From the NCBI GenBank assembly GCA_024235175.1, contig JACKMX010000004.1, forward strand, positions 682,001 to 746,000: a stretch of DNA of 64,000 bases. The letters are read 5' to 3'. This document shows, one piece after another, positions 1 to 10,071 of this stretch. Made by a program: the position numbers and the translations under genes. The notes beneath the pieces were generated by a model. The model was not told where the DNA came from, made no database searches, and saw only the letters and a list, made by a program, of their open reading frames with translations. Origin of the DNA: Chromatiaceae bacterium (GTDB taxonomy: Bacteria > Pseudomonadota > Gammaproteobacteria > Chromatiales > Chromatiaceae). How positions within the stretch are numbered: the first letter of the stretch is position 1; each line of letters opens with the position of its first letter.

Positions 1-1014
1 GAAAAAAGGTCTCTGCGCCGGGTGGAAATCATCAGAAAGTCTGCACAGCGGGCCGCCGACCTTACCCGTAAACTGCTCGGCTTTTCACGCCAGCAGTCCG
101 GTGAAACCATTGTTACCAACATCAACCAGCTCATGCTCGGCATGCAAAGTCTCATTGCCCGTTCGGTAACCCCACAGGTTGAGGTTGAGTGTCTGTTTGC
201 GCAGGATCTGTGGCTGACCAGGATCGACCCCGGGGATTTTGAGGACGCCCTGCTCAACCTGGTTATCAACGCGCACGATGCGATGCCCGATGGCGGCCAT
301 TTGATTCTGCGCACCCGCAACTGCCTGGCGGACAGCGAATTCCGCCTCCAGCACCCTGAGATCGCGCCCGGCGAGTATATCCAACTGTCGGTGCGCGACA
401 ACGGCAGAGGAATCCCGCCGGAACAGCATGAGCGCATCTTCGAGCCCTTCTTCACGACCAAGGCGCTGGGCAAGGGAACCGGACTTGGCCTGGCCATGGT
501 ATTCGGTTTCGTGAAGCGCTCAGCGGGTTACATCAAGGTTGTTTCCGAACCGGACCGGGGAACCACATTCCAGATATTTCTGCCACGCGCCGCCGAAACG
601 GAAGACGCCCAGACGCCGACAGGAGCCGGAATCGACGTCCCGGAGAGGGGAGATGAAACCATTCTGCTGGTGGATGACGAGAGAGATCTGCTGGAGCTGG
701 CGCATGAGTCTTTGCAGTCACTGGGATACCGGGTGATCATCGCAAATGACGGCCACCAGGCGCTGCAGCTGCTCGCCGCAGAGCCGGCTATCGATCTCCT
801 CTGCAGTGATGTCGTCATGCCAGGTGGCATCAATGGCTACCAACTCGCTGAACGGGCCATGGCTATGCGCCCCAACCTGAAACTGCTGCTGGTATCTGGC
901 TACAACGAAAATATTGATATGCAACGCAACCATGTGCTGCCGGGCACCCATCTGCTGAGTAAACCCTATACCCGGTTGGAACTCGCCCGCCGGGTGCGAA
1001 AGCTGCTGGATTGA
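1..1014 (+). CDS. hybrid sensor histidine kinase, C-terminal part (5' end outside window)
   Basis: The reading frame is open from the first base, so the gene begins upstream of the window. What remains is the end of the HisKA helix pair, a HATPase_c domain (N-box NLVINAHDAMPDGG, G1 VRDNGRGIP, G2 GKGTGLGLAMV) and a C-terminal receiver domain with acidic pocket (LLVDDE), phosphoacceptor in CSDVVMPGG and a conserved Lys in LSKPYT. It would autophosphorylate on a His encoded just upstream and pass phosphate to its own receiver. It is closely similar over its whole visible length to the hybrid kinase at 51175-53463, including the stretch GMQSLIARSVTP, so the two are paralogues. That paralogue has a TM, PAS and HisKA front end and follows a binding-protein gene; the missing part here may be similar. 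It converges on the next kinase gene with about 70 bp between. Confidence 0.9.
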   Translation, partial: EKRSLRRVEIIRKSAQRAADLTRKLLGFSRQQSGETIVTNINQLMLGMQSLIARSVTPQVEVECLFAQDLWLTRIDPGDFEDALLNLVINAHDAMPDGGHLILRTRNCLADSEFRLQHPEIAPGEYIQLSVRDNGRGIPPEQHERIFEPFFTTKALGKGTGLGLAMVFGFVKRSAGYIKVVSEPDRGTTFQIFLPRAAETEDAQTPTGAGIDVPERGDETILLVDDERDLLELAHESLQSLGYRVIIANDGHQALQLLAAEPAIDLLCSDVVMPGGINGYQLAERAMAMRPNLKLLLVSGYNENIDMQRNHVLPGTHLLSKPYTRLELARRVRKLLD

Positions 1015-1083
1015 CCGGGCGTGTGAATTCCAACTGAGCGGTGTTTGCTGATGCGGACCGGATTCTGATAGGCCAGGGTGTGC

Positions 1084-4000
1084 TTAAAGGCCAGCTCCCG
1101 GCGTGGACAAAGATTTAAGCGTATGCAATGCAGCCGGGTAGTCAAACGCCTCTATCTGCCGGCGGACCTCCTCGATAGCAGAACCCAAGGTGCCGCGCAG
1201 CACCGCCTCCGATTCGAAAAACAGGTCATTGCTGGTGGCATCGTCACGAGCAAGCAAGACAATAAGGCGCTCGATAACTTCGCGCGCCCTGCTTTCGTCA
1301 TATTCGATGCCCTCTCCGGGCGCCGTTTGGTCCACAATCCGCGCCAGCGACTCGTGCAAGCTCACCAGTTCGTGCTGAAGCTCATCGATCATACCGGAGG
1401 AGCCGGCCGCTGCGTTTCCGCTCTCCACAACACCTTTCAAATGACGCTCCAGCGCCGCCGCGCCGGCCATTATCGATCTCAGGCCAAGCGTGCCGGCCGC
1501 ACCCTTCAGGGTGTGGACGAGCTCTCTGGCGGCACCGCTTTCGCCTGTGTCGACGAGTCTGTGCAACTCGCCGGCGGATGCGCGATAGTTCTCGTCAAAC
1601 TGAACCAGCAGTCTGCGATAGCGCAGCACATCGTTGTTCAGGTTGCGCAGGCCAAACTCAGAATCCAATCCCCCGATTCCAGCCAACAGCGCCCGCAGAC
1701 GCTCTATTCCAGCTTCCATCGGTTGCGAGTGCGGGGTATCCGGGGTCGCCGTTGCGGCTCGACTCTCCGGCAGCCATTTCACAACCGCCGAGAAGAGGCT
1801 TGCCGGATCGACCGGCTTGGCCACGAAATCATTCATCCCTGCCACCTGGCAGATGCGTCTATCCTCTTCGTAGGCGTTGGCTGTCATCGCCAGAATCGGA
1901 AGCTCCGCTTCGCCGAGCCGTGAGCGGATGGCACGGGTAGCCTCCAGTCCATCCATCTCCGGCATCTGTATATCCATCAGGATCAGGTCGTATTCATTGT
2001 TGCGGATTTTCTCCACCGCAATCCGGCCGTTCTCCGCCGTTTCCACCGCCAGGCCTGCACCACTCAGCAGTTCAACCGCAACTTCACGGTTGATCGCATT
2101 GTCTTCCACCAGCAGAACTCTCGAACCGGCGTAACAGCTGCGCAGGATTGCCTCCGCATCAGAGGGTTCGGGCAGAACCTGTGGCTGAACGCCATGCCCG
2201 CGCCGCAGCCGTGCGGTGAACCAGAACAGGCTCCCTTTGCCCGGCTCGCTCTCCACGCCGGCATCACCCCCCATCAACCACGCCAGACGGCGCGTGATGG
2301 CCAGTCCGAGTCCGGTGCCGCCATGACGGCGTGTGGTCGAGATGTCCGCCTGCTCGAATGCCTCGAATATGCTGGCGATCTTGTCCTGTGCAATGCCGAT
2401 GCCCGTATCCTCCACCTCGAAGCGCACGAGCAGCTCATCGTCCCTCTCATTCAGCTTTTTTGCGCGCAGGTGGATGCTTCCCTGCTCGGTGAACTTGATC
2501 GCATTGCCGGCATAGTTCAGCAGCGCCTGACGCAGCCGCGTCGGATCCCCCCTCAGCCAATGAGGAACGGCATTCCGGTCCACCTCGATGCTCAGCCCCT
2601 TTTGTGCCGCCTCCTCCCTGAGCAGCGACTGGATATGATCGAAAACCGCATCCAGATGAAAGTCTGTTTGTTCAACAACCATCTTTCCCGCCTCAATCTT
2701 GGACAGATCCAGGATGTCATTGATGATGGAAAGCAGGTGTCTGCTGGCCGCGTCTATCTTCCCCAGCCGGGCCGTTTGCGCAGCCGTCAGCCGGTCTCGC
2801 TGCAGCAGGTGGGTAAGACCGATGATGGCATTCATCGGTGTACGGATCTCATGGCTCATGTTGGCGAGAAAAGCACTCTTGGCACGGTTCGCGGCTTCCG
2901 CCCGCTGGCGCGCGTCCGCCAGCTCCAGAGTACGCTGCTCCACCAGCTCCTCAAGGTGATGACGGTGCCCTACCAGCTCCTGCTCAAGTTGCTTCCTCTC
3001 GGTGATATCCTCCTTGATCGCAACATAATGGGTCAAGGTCCCATCCGGCAGATGGATCGGGGTGAGGATGGCAAGTTCGATATGCTCGCTGCCATCCTTT
3101 TTGCGGTTGTAGAACTCGCCGGTCCAGGATTGGCCGTTGTTCAGCGCGCGCCACATCTCGGCGTACGTTTGCGGCGGGGTACGGCCCGATTGCAGGATAC
3201 GCGGGTTGCGGCCGATCACATCCTCGCGGCTGTAGCCCGTATTATCTATGAACGCCTCGTTGACATACTCGATCTCGACGTTCGCGTTGGTGATGACAAT
3301 GCTCTCCGGACTCTGCTCCACCGCCAGCGCCAGCTTGCGCAACTCCGCCTCAGTGCGCTTGCGTTCGGAGATGTCCCTGGCTATGCCCAGTACGCCGATC
3401 AGCTTGTTGCTCGCATCGAAAATCGGTGTTTTGATCGTCTCCAGGATCTCGCTGTGGCCGTCATCCGCATACACCACGGCCTCTTCGTTGATCGTCGGCC
3501 TGCCTGCAGCAATCGCGGCCTTGTCCTTCTCCCGGAAAAAATCCGCCAGCTCCTTGGTGACGAAGTCGTAGTCTGTTTTGCCCCGGATCTCAACTTCCGT
3601 TGCTCCATACAGACGCTCGAATTTTCTGTTGCAGTAGAGGTAGACGCCGTCCGGGTCCTTCAGCCATATGAGGTCAGGCAGAGTCTCCATCAGCGTACGC
3701 AGCAGCGATACGCTCTCCTTCAGCGCCTTCTCGGTCTCGACTCGCTTGGTAATATCCTGGATCACCCCCATCAGGTGGCCGTCGGGCAGCATGGTTGCAG
3801 AGACTTCCGCGTTGAACTGGGATCCATCTTTCCGCTGGAGCCTCCAGACACGCAGGTAATCCTGTCTGTCCAGTATCTCCTGCAGCGCAGCTGCGACTCT
3901 CGGTGTTTCCGAGGGTGCCACTATGTCTGAGACATGCCGACCGATGAGCTCATCGCGGGTGCAGCCGAGCTGGCGGCAGATCTTCTGATTCGCGTCGGTG

Positions 4001-5061
4001 AAACGGCTCTGCCCGTCGCCGATCACCAATCCAAGCGGCATATACTCAAACAGCGCACGATAGAGCTGCTCCTGTTCGGAAAGCGCCTTGCTGGCCAGCT
4101 TCAGCTCGGTGATCTCCTGGAAAGTACCGCACAGCGCGACGACACGTCCATTTTTCAGCACTGGGCGGCCTATGGTACGCACCCATTTGCGGCGGCCGGA
4201 AGGAAGGGTCATCTGCAGCTGCAGGTCATATGGCTTTGCCTGGTCGATCGCCTGCCGAATCGCCTGTTCGATCGCCTGGCGATCCTGCCCCCGGTAGAAA
4301 TCGAGGCCGGCACGCATGTTCACCGGCGTGTCGGGCGCAAGTTCGTGGATCCTGGCCACCTCATCCGTCCAGTGGCCATTACCGCTGTCAACATCAAACT
4401 GCCAGCCGCCTATTTTGCCGATGGCGCCCATTTCAAGCAGGAGCTGCTCACGTTCGCGCAGCGACTTTTCAGTCTCTATCCTGCGATCGACCAGCAGCAT
4501 GAGCATACCCGCCAGGAAGGTGGCAATGGGTAGCACGACCAGGAAGGGTATTGTGATCAGGTTCCGCACTTGCGACCGGATCCCCTCCGGCAGCAGATAA
4601 AGCCACATGACAGACACCAGATGGACAATGAACCCGAAAGTCAGAATGGTGGGGGCTTTGGGGTGCCATCGCCGGGACTTGCGCAATTGATAGCCGATAA
4701 CACCTATGATTGATGCAGTTGCTATCACCAGTACGCCGACATACATACCTTCGCCGCCCAGCCAGGCCCGGTATACGCCTGCGATCACTGCTGCAATGAA
4801 CGCCGCTACCGGGCCACAGAACAGTCCACTCAGGCTGAGAATGACGGAGCGGCCGTCAAATATGATGCCCGGCATCAGATGCACCGGCAGCGACATACCT
4901 ATGACGGTGATCATCCCGAACAGCAGACCGGACGCAACTTGAGTGCTAATATTACCCGGCACAAAACGGGTCATGAGCAGCTGGTAGAGGATCGTCAGCG
5001 ACAGTATCAGCGCGGCGTTGTTGGCCAAACCGGAGAGCAGTTGCAACTGGTCAGTCATCAT
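1084..5061 (-). CDS. hybrid histidine kinase: 5TM(LytS-type)-PASx4-HisKA-HATPase-REC-Hpt
   Basis: A 1325-residue phosphorelay kinase. Residues 1-195 are hydrophobic and carry the LytS/YhcK-type 5-TM signature (LMPGIIFDGR then GLFCGPVAA), pointing to membrane sensing. Four PAS domains follow at about 205-325, 330-445, 450-570 and 575-695; the last two have typical PAS-PAC endings (DISERKRTEAE, DITERKQLEQE). HisKA has the phosphorylatable His in MSHEIRTPMN, HATPase_c has NAIKFT and GGTGLGLAI, the receiver has its Asp in LILMDIQMPEMDG, and a C-terminal Hpt carries HTLKGAAGTLG. All phosphorelay residues look intact. The start ATGATG has a purine-rich stretch (AGGCAGGATCGAG) just before it. The HD-GYP regulator gene lies upstream on the same strand, 51 bp away, so the regulator may be co-transcribed and serve as output; that link is inferred. 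Confidence 0.93.
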   Translation of the reverse strand: MMTDQLQLLSGLANNAALILSLTILYQLLMTRFVPGNISTQVASGLLFGMITVIGMSLPVHLMPGIIFDGRSVILSLSGLFCGPVAAFIAAVIAGVYRAWLGGEGMYVGVLVIATASIIGVIGYQLRKSRRWHPKAPTILTFGFIVHLVSVMWLYLLPEGIRSQVRNLITIPFLVVLPIATFLAGMLMLLVDRRIETEKSLREREQLLLEMGAIGKIGGWQFDVDSGNGHWTDEVARIHELAPDTPVNMRAGLDFYRGQDRQAIEQAIRQAIDQAKPYDLQLQMTLPSGRRKWVRTIGRPVLKNGRVVALCGTFQEITELKLASKALSEQEQLYRALFEYMPLGLVIGDGQSRFTDANQKICRQLGCTRDELIGRHVSDIVAPSETPRVAAALQEILDRQDYLRVWRLQRKDGSQFNAEVSATMLPDGHLMGVIQDITKRVETEKALKESVSLLRTLMETLPDLIWLKDPDGVYLYCNRKFERLYGATEVEIRGKTDYDFVTKELADFFREKDKAAIAAGRPTINEEAVVYADDGHSEILETIKTPIFDASNKLIGVLGIARDISERKRTEAELRKLALAVEQSPESIVITNANVEIEYVNEAFIDNTGYSREDVIGRNPRILQSGRTPPQTYAEMWRALNNGQSWTGEFYNRKKDGSEHIELAILTPIHLPDGTLTHYVAIKEDITERKQLEQELVGHRHHLEELVEQRTLELADARQRAEAANRAKSAFLANMSHEIRTPMNAIIGLTHLLQRDRLTAAQTARLGKIDAASRHLLSIINDILDLSKIEAGKMVVEQTDFHLDAVFDHIQSLLREEAAQKGLSIEVDRNAVPHWLRGDPTRLRQALLNYAGNAIKFTEQGSIHLRAKKLNERDDELLVRFEVEDTGIGIAQDKIASIFEAFEQADISTTRRHGGTGLGLAITRRLAWLMGGDAGVESEPGKGSLFWFTARLRRGHGVQPQVLPEPSDAEAILRSCYAGSRVLLVEDNAINREVAVELLSGAGLAVETAENGRIAVEKIRNNEYDLILMDIQMPEMDGLEATRAIRSRLGEAELPILAMTANAYEEDRRICQVAGMNDFVAKPVDPASLFSAVVKWLPESRAATATPDTPHSQPMEAGIERLRALLAGIGGLDSEFGLRNLNNDVLRYRRLLVQFDENYRASAGELHRLVDTGESGAARELVHTLKGAAGTLGLRSIMAGAAALERHLKGVVESGNAAAGSSGMIDELQHELVSLHESLARIVDQTAPGEGIEYDESRAREVIERLIVLLARDDATSNDLFFESEAVLRGTLGSAIEEVRRQIEAFDYPAALHTLKSLSTPGAGL

Positions 5062-5112
5062 CTCGATCCTGCCTGAAGATTCGTATCACGCACTGCGCGG
5101 TAGTGTGCGCCC

Positions 5113-6213
5113 TCACTGATTGTCACGATAGCGTTCCGCTATAGCGACAAACGCGTCAAATTTCTCAACGAACGCATCCACGATATCCGGGTCAAACTGC
5201 AGACCTCGCTGCGCAACAATGATCTCCCTGGCACCGGCAAAAGAAATTGCAGGCTTATAGACTCTTTTCGAGATGAGCGCATCGAATACATCGGCTATAG
5301 CCATCAGACGCGCGGAAACAGGAATGCTTTCACCACTTAACGCATCCGGGTAGCCGGCGCCATCCCAACGCTCATGATGCGAACGGGCGATCTCCTTGGC
5401 CAGAGTCAGAAACTCAACCGGTTGTTCAACGTCCTTTTCCGCCTGCTCGATCGCTTTGGCACCAATGGCTGCGTGGGTTTGCATGATCCTCCACTCCTCT
5501 GCAGAGAGCTTTCCCGGCTTGAGCAGGATCTGATCGGGAATCCCCACCTTGCCGATATCGTGCAGAGGTGCTGATCTGGTCAACAGATCGATGAAATGGT
5601 CCGACATGATGCCGCCAAAACGCGGGTGCCCCTTCAGCTGCTCGGCCAGCGTTTGCACATAAGCCTGAGTTCGCAGAATATGCTCTCCGGTTTCCGGATC
5701 ACGCGTCTCGGCCAGATGCGCCAGTGCCCGGATGCTCACGTTCTGCACGATCTGGTTCTCTTCCATGCGCCGCGCGATTTCCGCTTCCAGATACTCGTTC
5801 TTGTCCAGCAGAAAATCACGCGCCTGTTTAAGGATCAGGTGAGTGCGCGTTCTGGCCAATACAACCGTTGGCTTGAACGGTTTGGCGATATAGTCCACGG
5901 CACCCAATTCAAGCCCTCTCTCCTCGTCCTCGGCCGCCTCCATGGCGGTGACAAAGATCACCGGGATGTCGTTGGTGGAGGGGGTTTCCAGAAGCCGGGA
6001 GAGCACCATGTAGCCATCCATTCCCGGCATCATGACATCCAGCAGAATCAGATCCGGACGAGGTTCGGTGCCCGCTATCTGCAATGCCCTGGCACCGGAG
6101 TTGGCGGCACGAACCGTATAGTGAGGAGCGAGAATTTTGCTCATGGCAGCAAGAGTTGCCGGTTCGTCGTCAACCACAAGCACGGTTGCATTTTTCATTA
6201 CGGGTGTATGCAT
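5113..6213 (-). CDS. response regulator with HD-GYP c-di-GMP phosphodiesterase output
   Basis: An N-terminal receiver (VLVVDDEP, phosphoacceptor in LILLDVMMPGMDG, Lys in IAKPFKP) is joined by a helix to an HD-GYP domain: HILRTQAYV, the HDIGKVGIPD core and HHERWDGAGYPD, matching HDxGK and HHExxDGxGYP. This family hydrolyses cyclic di-GMP, so phosphorylation of the receiver would tune the local c-di-GMP level. The frame is open to 6279. I chose ATG 6213, which leaves a short lead before the receiver; ATG 6198 and ATG 6279 are also possible, and none has a strong ribosome site. The gene lies directly upstream of the LytS-type hybrid kinase on the same strand, its likely partner. It is divergent from the binding-protein gene at 6550. 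Confidence 0.92.
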   Translation of the reverse strand: MHTPVMKNATVLVVDDEPATLAAMSKILAPHYTVRAANSGARALQIAGTEPRPDLILLDVMMPGMDGYMVLSRLLETPSTNDIPVIFVTAMEAAEDEERGLELGAVDYIAKPFKPTVVLARTRTHLILKQARDFLLDKNEYLEAEIARRMEENQIVQNVSIRALAHLAETRDPETGEHILRTQAYVQTLAEQLKGHPRFGGIMSDHFIDLLTRSAPLHDIGKVGIPDQILLKPGKLSAEEWRIMQTHAAIGAKAIEQAEKDVEQPVEFLTLAKEIARSHHERWDGAGYPDALSGESIPVSARLMAIADVFDALISKRVYKPAISFAGAREIIVAQRGLQFDPDIVDAFVEKFDAFVAIAERYRDNQ

Positions 6214-6549
6214 GATACAGATAAATCTTTTGGTTGCGATATCACAGTATTGCACAGAGAGAGGGCGGAGACTTCTCATCCCGACCCTTTTCCTGTCCCA
6301 TTAAAGCCGTGACGCTTCCAGGTGCGTGTCGGCAACGGTGCTTCAATGCACTATGCCGATATCCTCGATGCCGGTGAGAAGATTCCAACGAAACTTCACA
6401 CGACGCCCATGAAGAAATCTGCCATTACAGCCAATCAGCCGGATCCAGCCGGCCAGCAGCCCGCTCAAGTAACAGGCCAGGCTGCCGACAGAAGATACCA
6501 TAAAGGAGATAATCCTCTTTAACCAGCAGCACTCCGGTATACAGCAACC

Positions 6550-7566
6550 ATGCAGCGACTTACCGTCCTACTCTTCGCGGTCATACTGGCTGGCCTTCCG
6601 GCAGCCAACCTGCCCGCCTCACAAAAGGCATTTCGCATTCTGCACGTGATGAGCTATCACTCCTCCTGGAGCTGGCCAAGGGATCAGCTGCGGGGATTCA
6701 AAACGGCGCTGGCCGGCCTGGACGTGGAGTACGAGGTGGTCGAGCTGGATACCAAGCGCAACAGCGATGACGCCTCCATCCGCAGCAAGGCGGAATCGGC
6801 TGAGCGCATTATCGCGCAGTGGAAACCCGATCTTCTGTATGCCAACGACGACAATGCGCAAAAGTACGTGAGTAAATTTCACGTTGGCAGCCCACTTCCC
6901 ATCGTGTTCAGCGCGGTCAACCAAGATCCATCGGAGTACGGTTTCCGCGGTGCTCAGAATGTGACCGGCGTGTTGGAGCATGAGCACTTTGTTCCAACCA
7001 TCAAACTTCTGCGGCAGATAGCGCCCCATGTACGGCGTATCGCGGTCATCGTGGACTCAGACCCCACATGGCAGGGTGTCGTGGAACGCATGCGTAGAGA
7101 TCTGTCGCAGATCGACAACCTTGAGATCACGGAGCTGGCACTGGTCACCACGCTGGATGAATTCAAGCGGGTCGTACACGAGGCACAGGGCAAGGTGGAC
7201 GCAATTGCCATGCTCGGTGTGTTCAACATCAAGGATGAGAACGGCAGCGACGTGGACTACGAAGAGATTCAGAAATGGATGACCAAGCACAGCACTCTCC
7301 CCGATTTCTCCTTTTGGCGGACCCGGGTCGAACGGGGCACGCTGTGCGCGGTTGCAGTCTCCGGTTACGAGCAGGGCCATCTGGCGGGGGAAATGGCAAG
7401 AAAGATCCTGCTGGACGGAGTCGCGCCGGGGACAATCCCGATGCAGCCAAGCACCAAGGGGCAGCCGCTGATCAGCCTGGCGCGGGCCAGGGATCTCGGG
7501 CTGAAGATCGATGTTGAAGTGTTGCTGAATGCGGAGGCGTTAAAGGACTACGACTGGGAGCATTGA
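6550..7566 (+). CDS. periplasmic ABC-type substrate-binding protein (ABC_sub_bind family), sensor partner
   Basis: A 338-residue exported protein with an N-terminal signal sequence (hydrophobic LLFAVILAGLPAA) followed by a type-1 periplasmic fold resembling PF04392: ILHVMSYHSSW at the first strand, a PIVFSAVNQDP switch region, RRIAVIVDSD at the second lobe and AVSGYEQGHLAGEMA near the end. Transport partners (permease, ATPase) are absent. Instead the gene overlaps the next one, a membrane hybrid kinase, by four bases (TTGA), which implies translational coupling. By analogy with binding-protein/kinase systems, it probably binds a small ligand in the periplasm and presents it to the kinase sensor domain. 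The ligand cannot be told from the sequence. Confidence 0.85.
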   Translation: MQRLTVLLFAVILAGLPAANLPASQKAFRILHVMSYHSSWSWPRDQLRGFKTALAGLDVEYEVVELDTKRNSDDASIRSKAESAERIIAQWKPDLLYANDDNAQKYVSKFHVGSPLPIVFSAVNQDPSEYGFRGAQNVTGVLEHEHFVPTIKLLRQIAPHVRRIAVIVDSDPTWQGVVERMRRDLSQIDNLEITELALVTTLDEFKRVVHEAQGKVDAIAMLGVFNIKDENGSDVDYEEIQKWMTKHSTLPDFSFWRTRVERGTLCAVAVSGYEQGHLAGEMARKILLDGVAPGTIPMQPSTKGQPLISLARARDLGLKIDVEVLLNAEALKDYDWEH

Positions 7567-9953
7567 TTTTCCGCTCCCTGCGCGCCAGGATCGCGCTTTT
7601 TTTCGTTGTCGGCATCCTCATATTAATGACTGCCACTCTCGCGGTGGTTATCGCGCAGGTGCAGAATCACTACACCGCGCTGTTCATCCAGCGCGGTCAT
7701 GTCGCCGCAGAGCAGCTGGCCAGCCGGGCCGACAAGCTGCTGCAGCTCGGTCTGGCGCCGGACGAACTGCTCGGTTTCGAAAAACAGTGCCGGGAGATCG
7801 TGCTCGCCAATGAAGGCGTCAATTACGCCGCATTGGTGGATGGGCACGGGAATATTCTGTATCAGAGTGATGACAGACCGGCATGGGTATATACCCGTAG
7901 CACGCCGCCAGAAAATGCCTCGAACGGACCGGGCGGGCTGGGCGAGCGTTGGATAGAGCATCCACTGACCCAAGTTCCCAAAAGCCTGAACAACAAGATC
8001 CTGATCGGTTTGGACCGGGACGTCATTGATAAAGTGGTTCACAAACTGCTCCGGTCCATTCTGCTGATCGGTGGCCTGGTTACGCTGACAGGCACATTTC
8101 TGGTGACTATTTTCCTGCATCTTCAGCTCGGCAGGCCGGCAGCCAAACTGCTGCAGCACATCATGGCGGTAAGACCTGAAAATATACAGACACTGCCCGC
8201 AGAACTCCCGCTGAGAGCGGATGAAATCGGCACCATTGCCCACGCTTTCGATGCGCTCGTTGAACAGCTTGCCCGCACTCAGACAGAGCTGATATCGGCT
8301 AACGGGGAGTTGTTGGCAAATGCCAGCATACTTGAACAGAGAGTGGATGAGAGAACGGAAAAACTGGCCAATGCCAATAACGAACTGGCCGCCTCCTATC
8401 TGGCCCTGGAAGAGAGTGAGTCGCGTTACCGTCTGCTGATCGAGAATCAGAACGATATGGTGGTCAAGTTCGATCCGGAGGGGCGGCTGCAGTTTGCCAG
8501 TCCGGTCTATCATGAAACCTTTGGAACTGCAGAGGATCAGGTTCTGGGTCAGACTTTCCTGCCGCTCACCGACAGTGAGGGGAGCAGCGCAGCCCGCACG
8601 GCCATGGAGGCGCTCTTGCGGCCGCCCTACACCGCATCTCTGGAACAACAGGTACTCACCAGAAAGGGACGGCGCTGGCTCTCCTGGTCGCACCGCGCGA
8701 TTCTGGATAATAAGCGCAGGGTGACCGCGATAATCGGGGTCGGCAGGGATATCACGCAGAGCAAGGAGTTGCAGGTAGAGCGGGAGCGTATGCGCAAAGA
8801 GCTTGAGCAGGCGCGCAAAATGGAGGCAATAGGACAGTTGGCGGGCGGAATCGCGCACGACTTCAATAATATTCTCGGCATCATCATGGGCAACGCCGAG
8901 ATGACGATGAGCCGCTACGGCTCGGCACTTCCGGAAAAAGGGACCGGTTATCTCACAACGGTAATAAACGCTTCGCTGCGCGCCAAAGAGCTGGTGGCGC
9001 AGATGCTCACATTCAGCCAGAACCGTGGCAACAGCATCGAGTTTCTTGACATAGTCCCACTTGTCGAGGAGAGCATAGACATGCTGCGTTCACTTCTGCC
9101 CAGCAGCATCACGATCGAGTTCAGCTGCGAGGAAAAGCTGCCTCCGGTACTGATAGATCGGGCCAATCTGCAACAGCTGGTGATGAATCTCTGTGTCAAC
9201 GCCAGGGATGCAATGGATGGCAAGGGCGTACTGTCCATAGGTTTAAGGCGATGGCTGAATATGGATCTGGAGTGCCACACCTGCCATAAATTTATCAAGG
9301 GCGATTGGATCGAAATGTCGGTGACCGATACCGGCTGCGGCATGACGCCGGAAACAGTGGAGCATATATTCGAACCCTTCTTTACCACCAAGGAAATCGG
9401 CAAAGGCACCGGAATGGGGATGGCGGTACTGCACGGGATAATCAAAAGCCTCAAAGGTCATATCCTTATCGATACCGCGCCGGGTCAAGGCACGACCTTC
9501 CGCCTGTTGTTCCCACTGCTTGTGGATGCCGCGTCAAAACCGACCACGGCGATTGAATCTGCATTTGCGTTAAGACATGGCGAGGGCAGGCATGTGCTGG
9601 TGGTGGATGATGAGCTGCAGCTGGCGGAGTACGTGGGCGAACTGCTGGAAATTAACGGTTATCGGATCACTGTCAGGGGCGACAGCCAGGCAGCATTGAA
9701 TCTGTTTCAGCAATATCCAGACGAATTTGACCTGCTGGTGACGGATCAGACCATGCCGCGCCTGACCGGTCTGGAATTGGCCAGAGAGTTCAGGCTGATC
9801 AGGCCGGAGGTACCGGTAATCATCTGCTCCGGATTGAACAACGCCCTGCATACAGCCGGTACTCAGCAGGAAGGCATCCTGTACCTGGGAAAGCCGATTG
9901 ATTCAAAAGTCTTTCTGCAATCAGCTGGGGAACTTCTCGGGATTGTCGCCTGA
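7563..9953 (+). CDS. hybrid histidine kinase: TM-periplasmic-TM-HAMP-PAS-HisKA-HATPase-REC
   Basis: A 796-residue kinase starting at TTG, whose second T opens the TGA stop of the binding-protein gene. TM helices are at about 8-28 and 162-188 with a periplasmic region of roughly 130 residues between. HAMP, a coiled coil (about 240-290) and one PAS domain follow. HisKA has the His in GGIAHDFNNILG, HATPase has NARDAMDG and GKGTGMGMAV, and the receiver has its Asp in LLVTDQTMPRLTG and Lys in LGKPID. A loop in the ATPase region contains Cys-His-Thr-Cys-His; Cys pairs at this place occur in this kinase subfamily, and a cytoplasmic heme is unlikely. The upstream binding protein is the probable input. 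No separate output regulator is adjacent. Confidence 0.93.
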   Translation: MIFRSLRARIALFFVVGILILMTATLAVVIAQVQNHYTALFIQRGHVAAEQLASRADKLLQLGLAPDELLGFEKQCREIVLANEGVNYAALVDGHGNILYQSDDRPAWVYTRSTPPENASNGPGGLGERWIEHPLTQVPKSLNNKILIGLDRDVIDKVVHKLLRSILLIGGLVTLTGTFLVTIFLHLQLGRPAAKLLQHIMAVRPENIQTLPAELPLRADEIGTIAHAFDALVEQLARTQTELISANGELLANASILEQRVDERTEKLANANNELAASYLALEESESRYRLLIENQNDMVVKFDPEGRLQFASPVYHETFGTAEDQVLGQTFLPLTDSEGSSAARTAMEALLRPPYTASLEQQVLTRKGRRWLSWSHRAILDNKRRVTAIIGVGRDITQSKELQVERERMRKELEQARKMEAIGQLAGGIAHDFNNILGIIMGNAEMTMSRYGSALPEKGTGYLTTVINASLRAKELVAQMLTFSQNRGNSIEFLDIVPLVEESIDMLRSLLPSSITIEFSCEEKLPPVLIDRANLQQLVMNLCVNARDAMDGKGVLSIGLRRWLNMDLECHTCHKFIKGDWIEMSVTDTGCGMTPETVEHIFEPFFTTKEIGKGTGMGMAVLHGIIKSLKGHILIDTAPGQGTTFRLLFPLLVDAASKPTTAIESAFALRHGEGRHVLVVDDELQLAEYVGELLEINGYRITVRGDSQAALNLFQQYPDEFDLLVTDQTMPRLTGLELAREFRLIRPEVPVIICSGLNNALHTAGTQQEGILYLGKPIDSKVFLQSAGELLGIVA

Positions 9954-10071
9954 GTACGCTATATATGGAAGATAAACACCCTGTTCGGCCGGTTCCGGCA
10001 GTTGTTTTCCGCCAACGGGAAACCTGATCGGTGATTACCGGCCCAAATTGGCGCGGTATGCCCCTTCTCCG

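Noticed and set aside
2194..3930. 578-codon plus-strand open frame opposite the LytS-type kinase
   Set aside because: It is fully antisense to a gene with complete PAS/HisKA/REC motifs, has no conserved domains, and is typical of shadow frames in GC-rich genes. The same holds for long frames at 10195-12021, 19332-21113 and 45005-46582.
9241..9300. Heme-binding CxxCH in the kinase at 7563
   Set aside because: The Cys-His-Thr-Cys-His lies in the cytoplasmic ATPase domain, where c-type heme attachment does not occur; Cys pairs at this loop are usual in related kinases.
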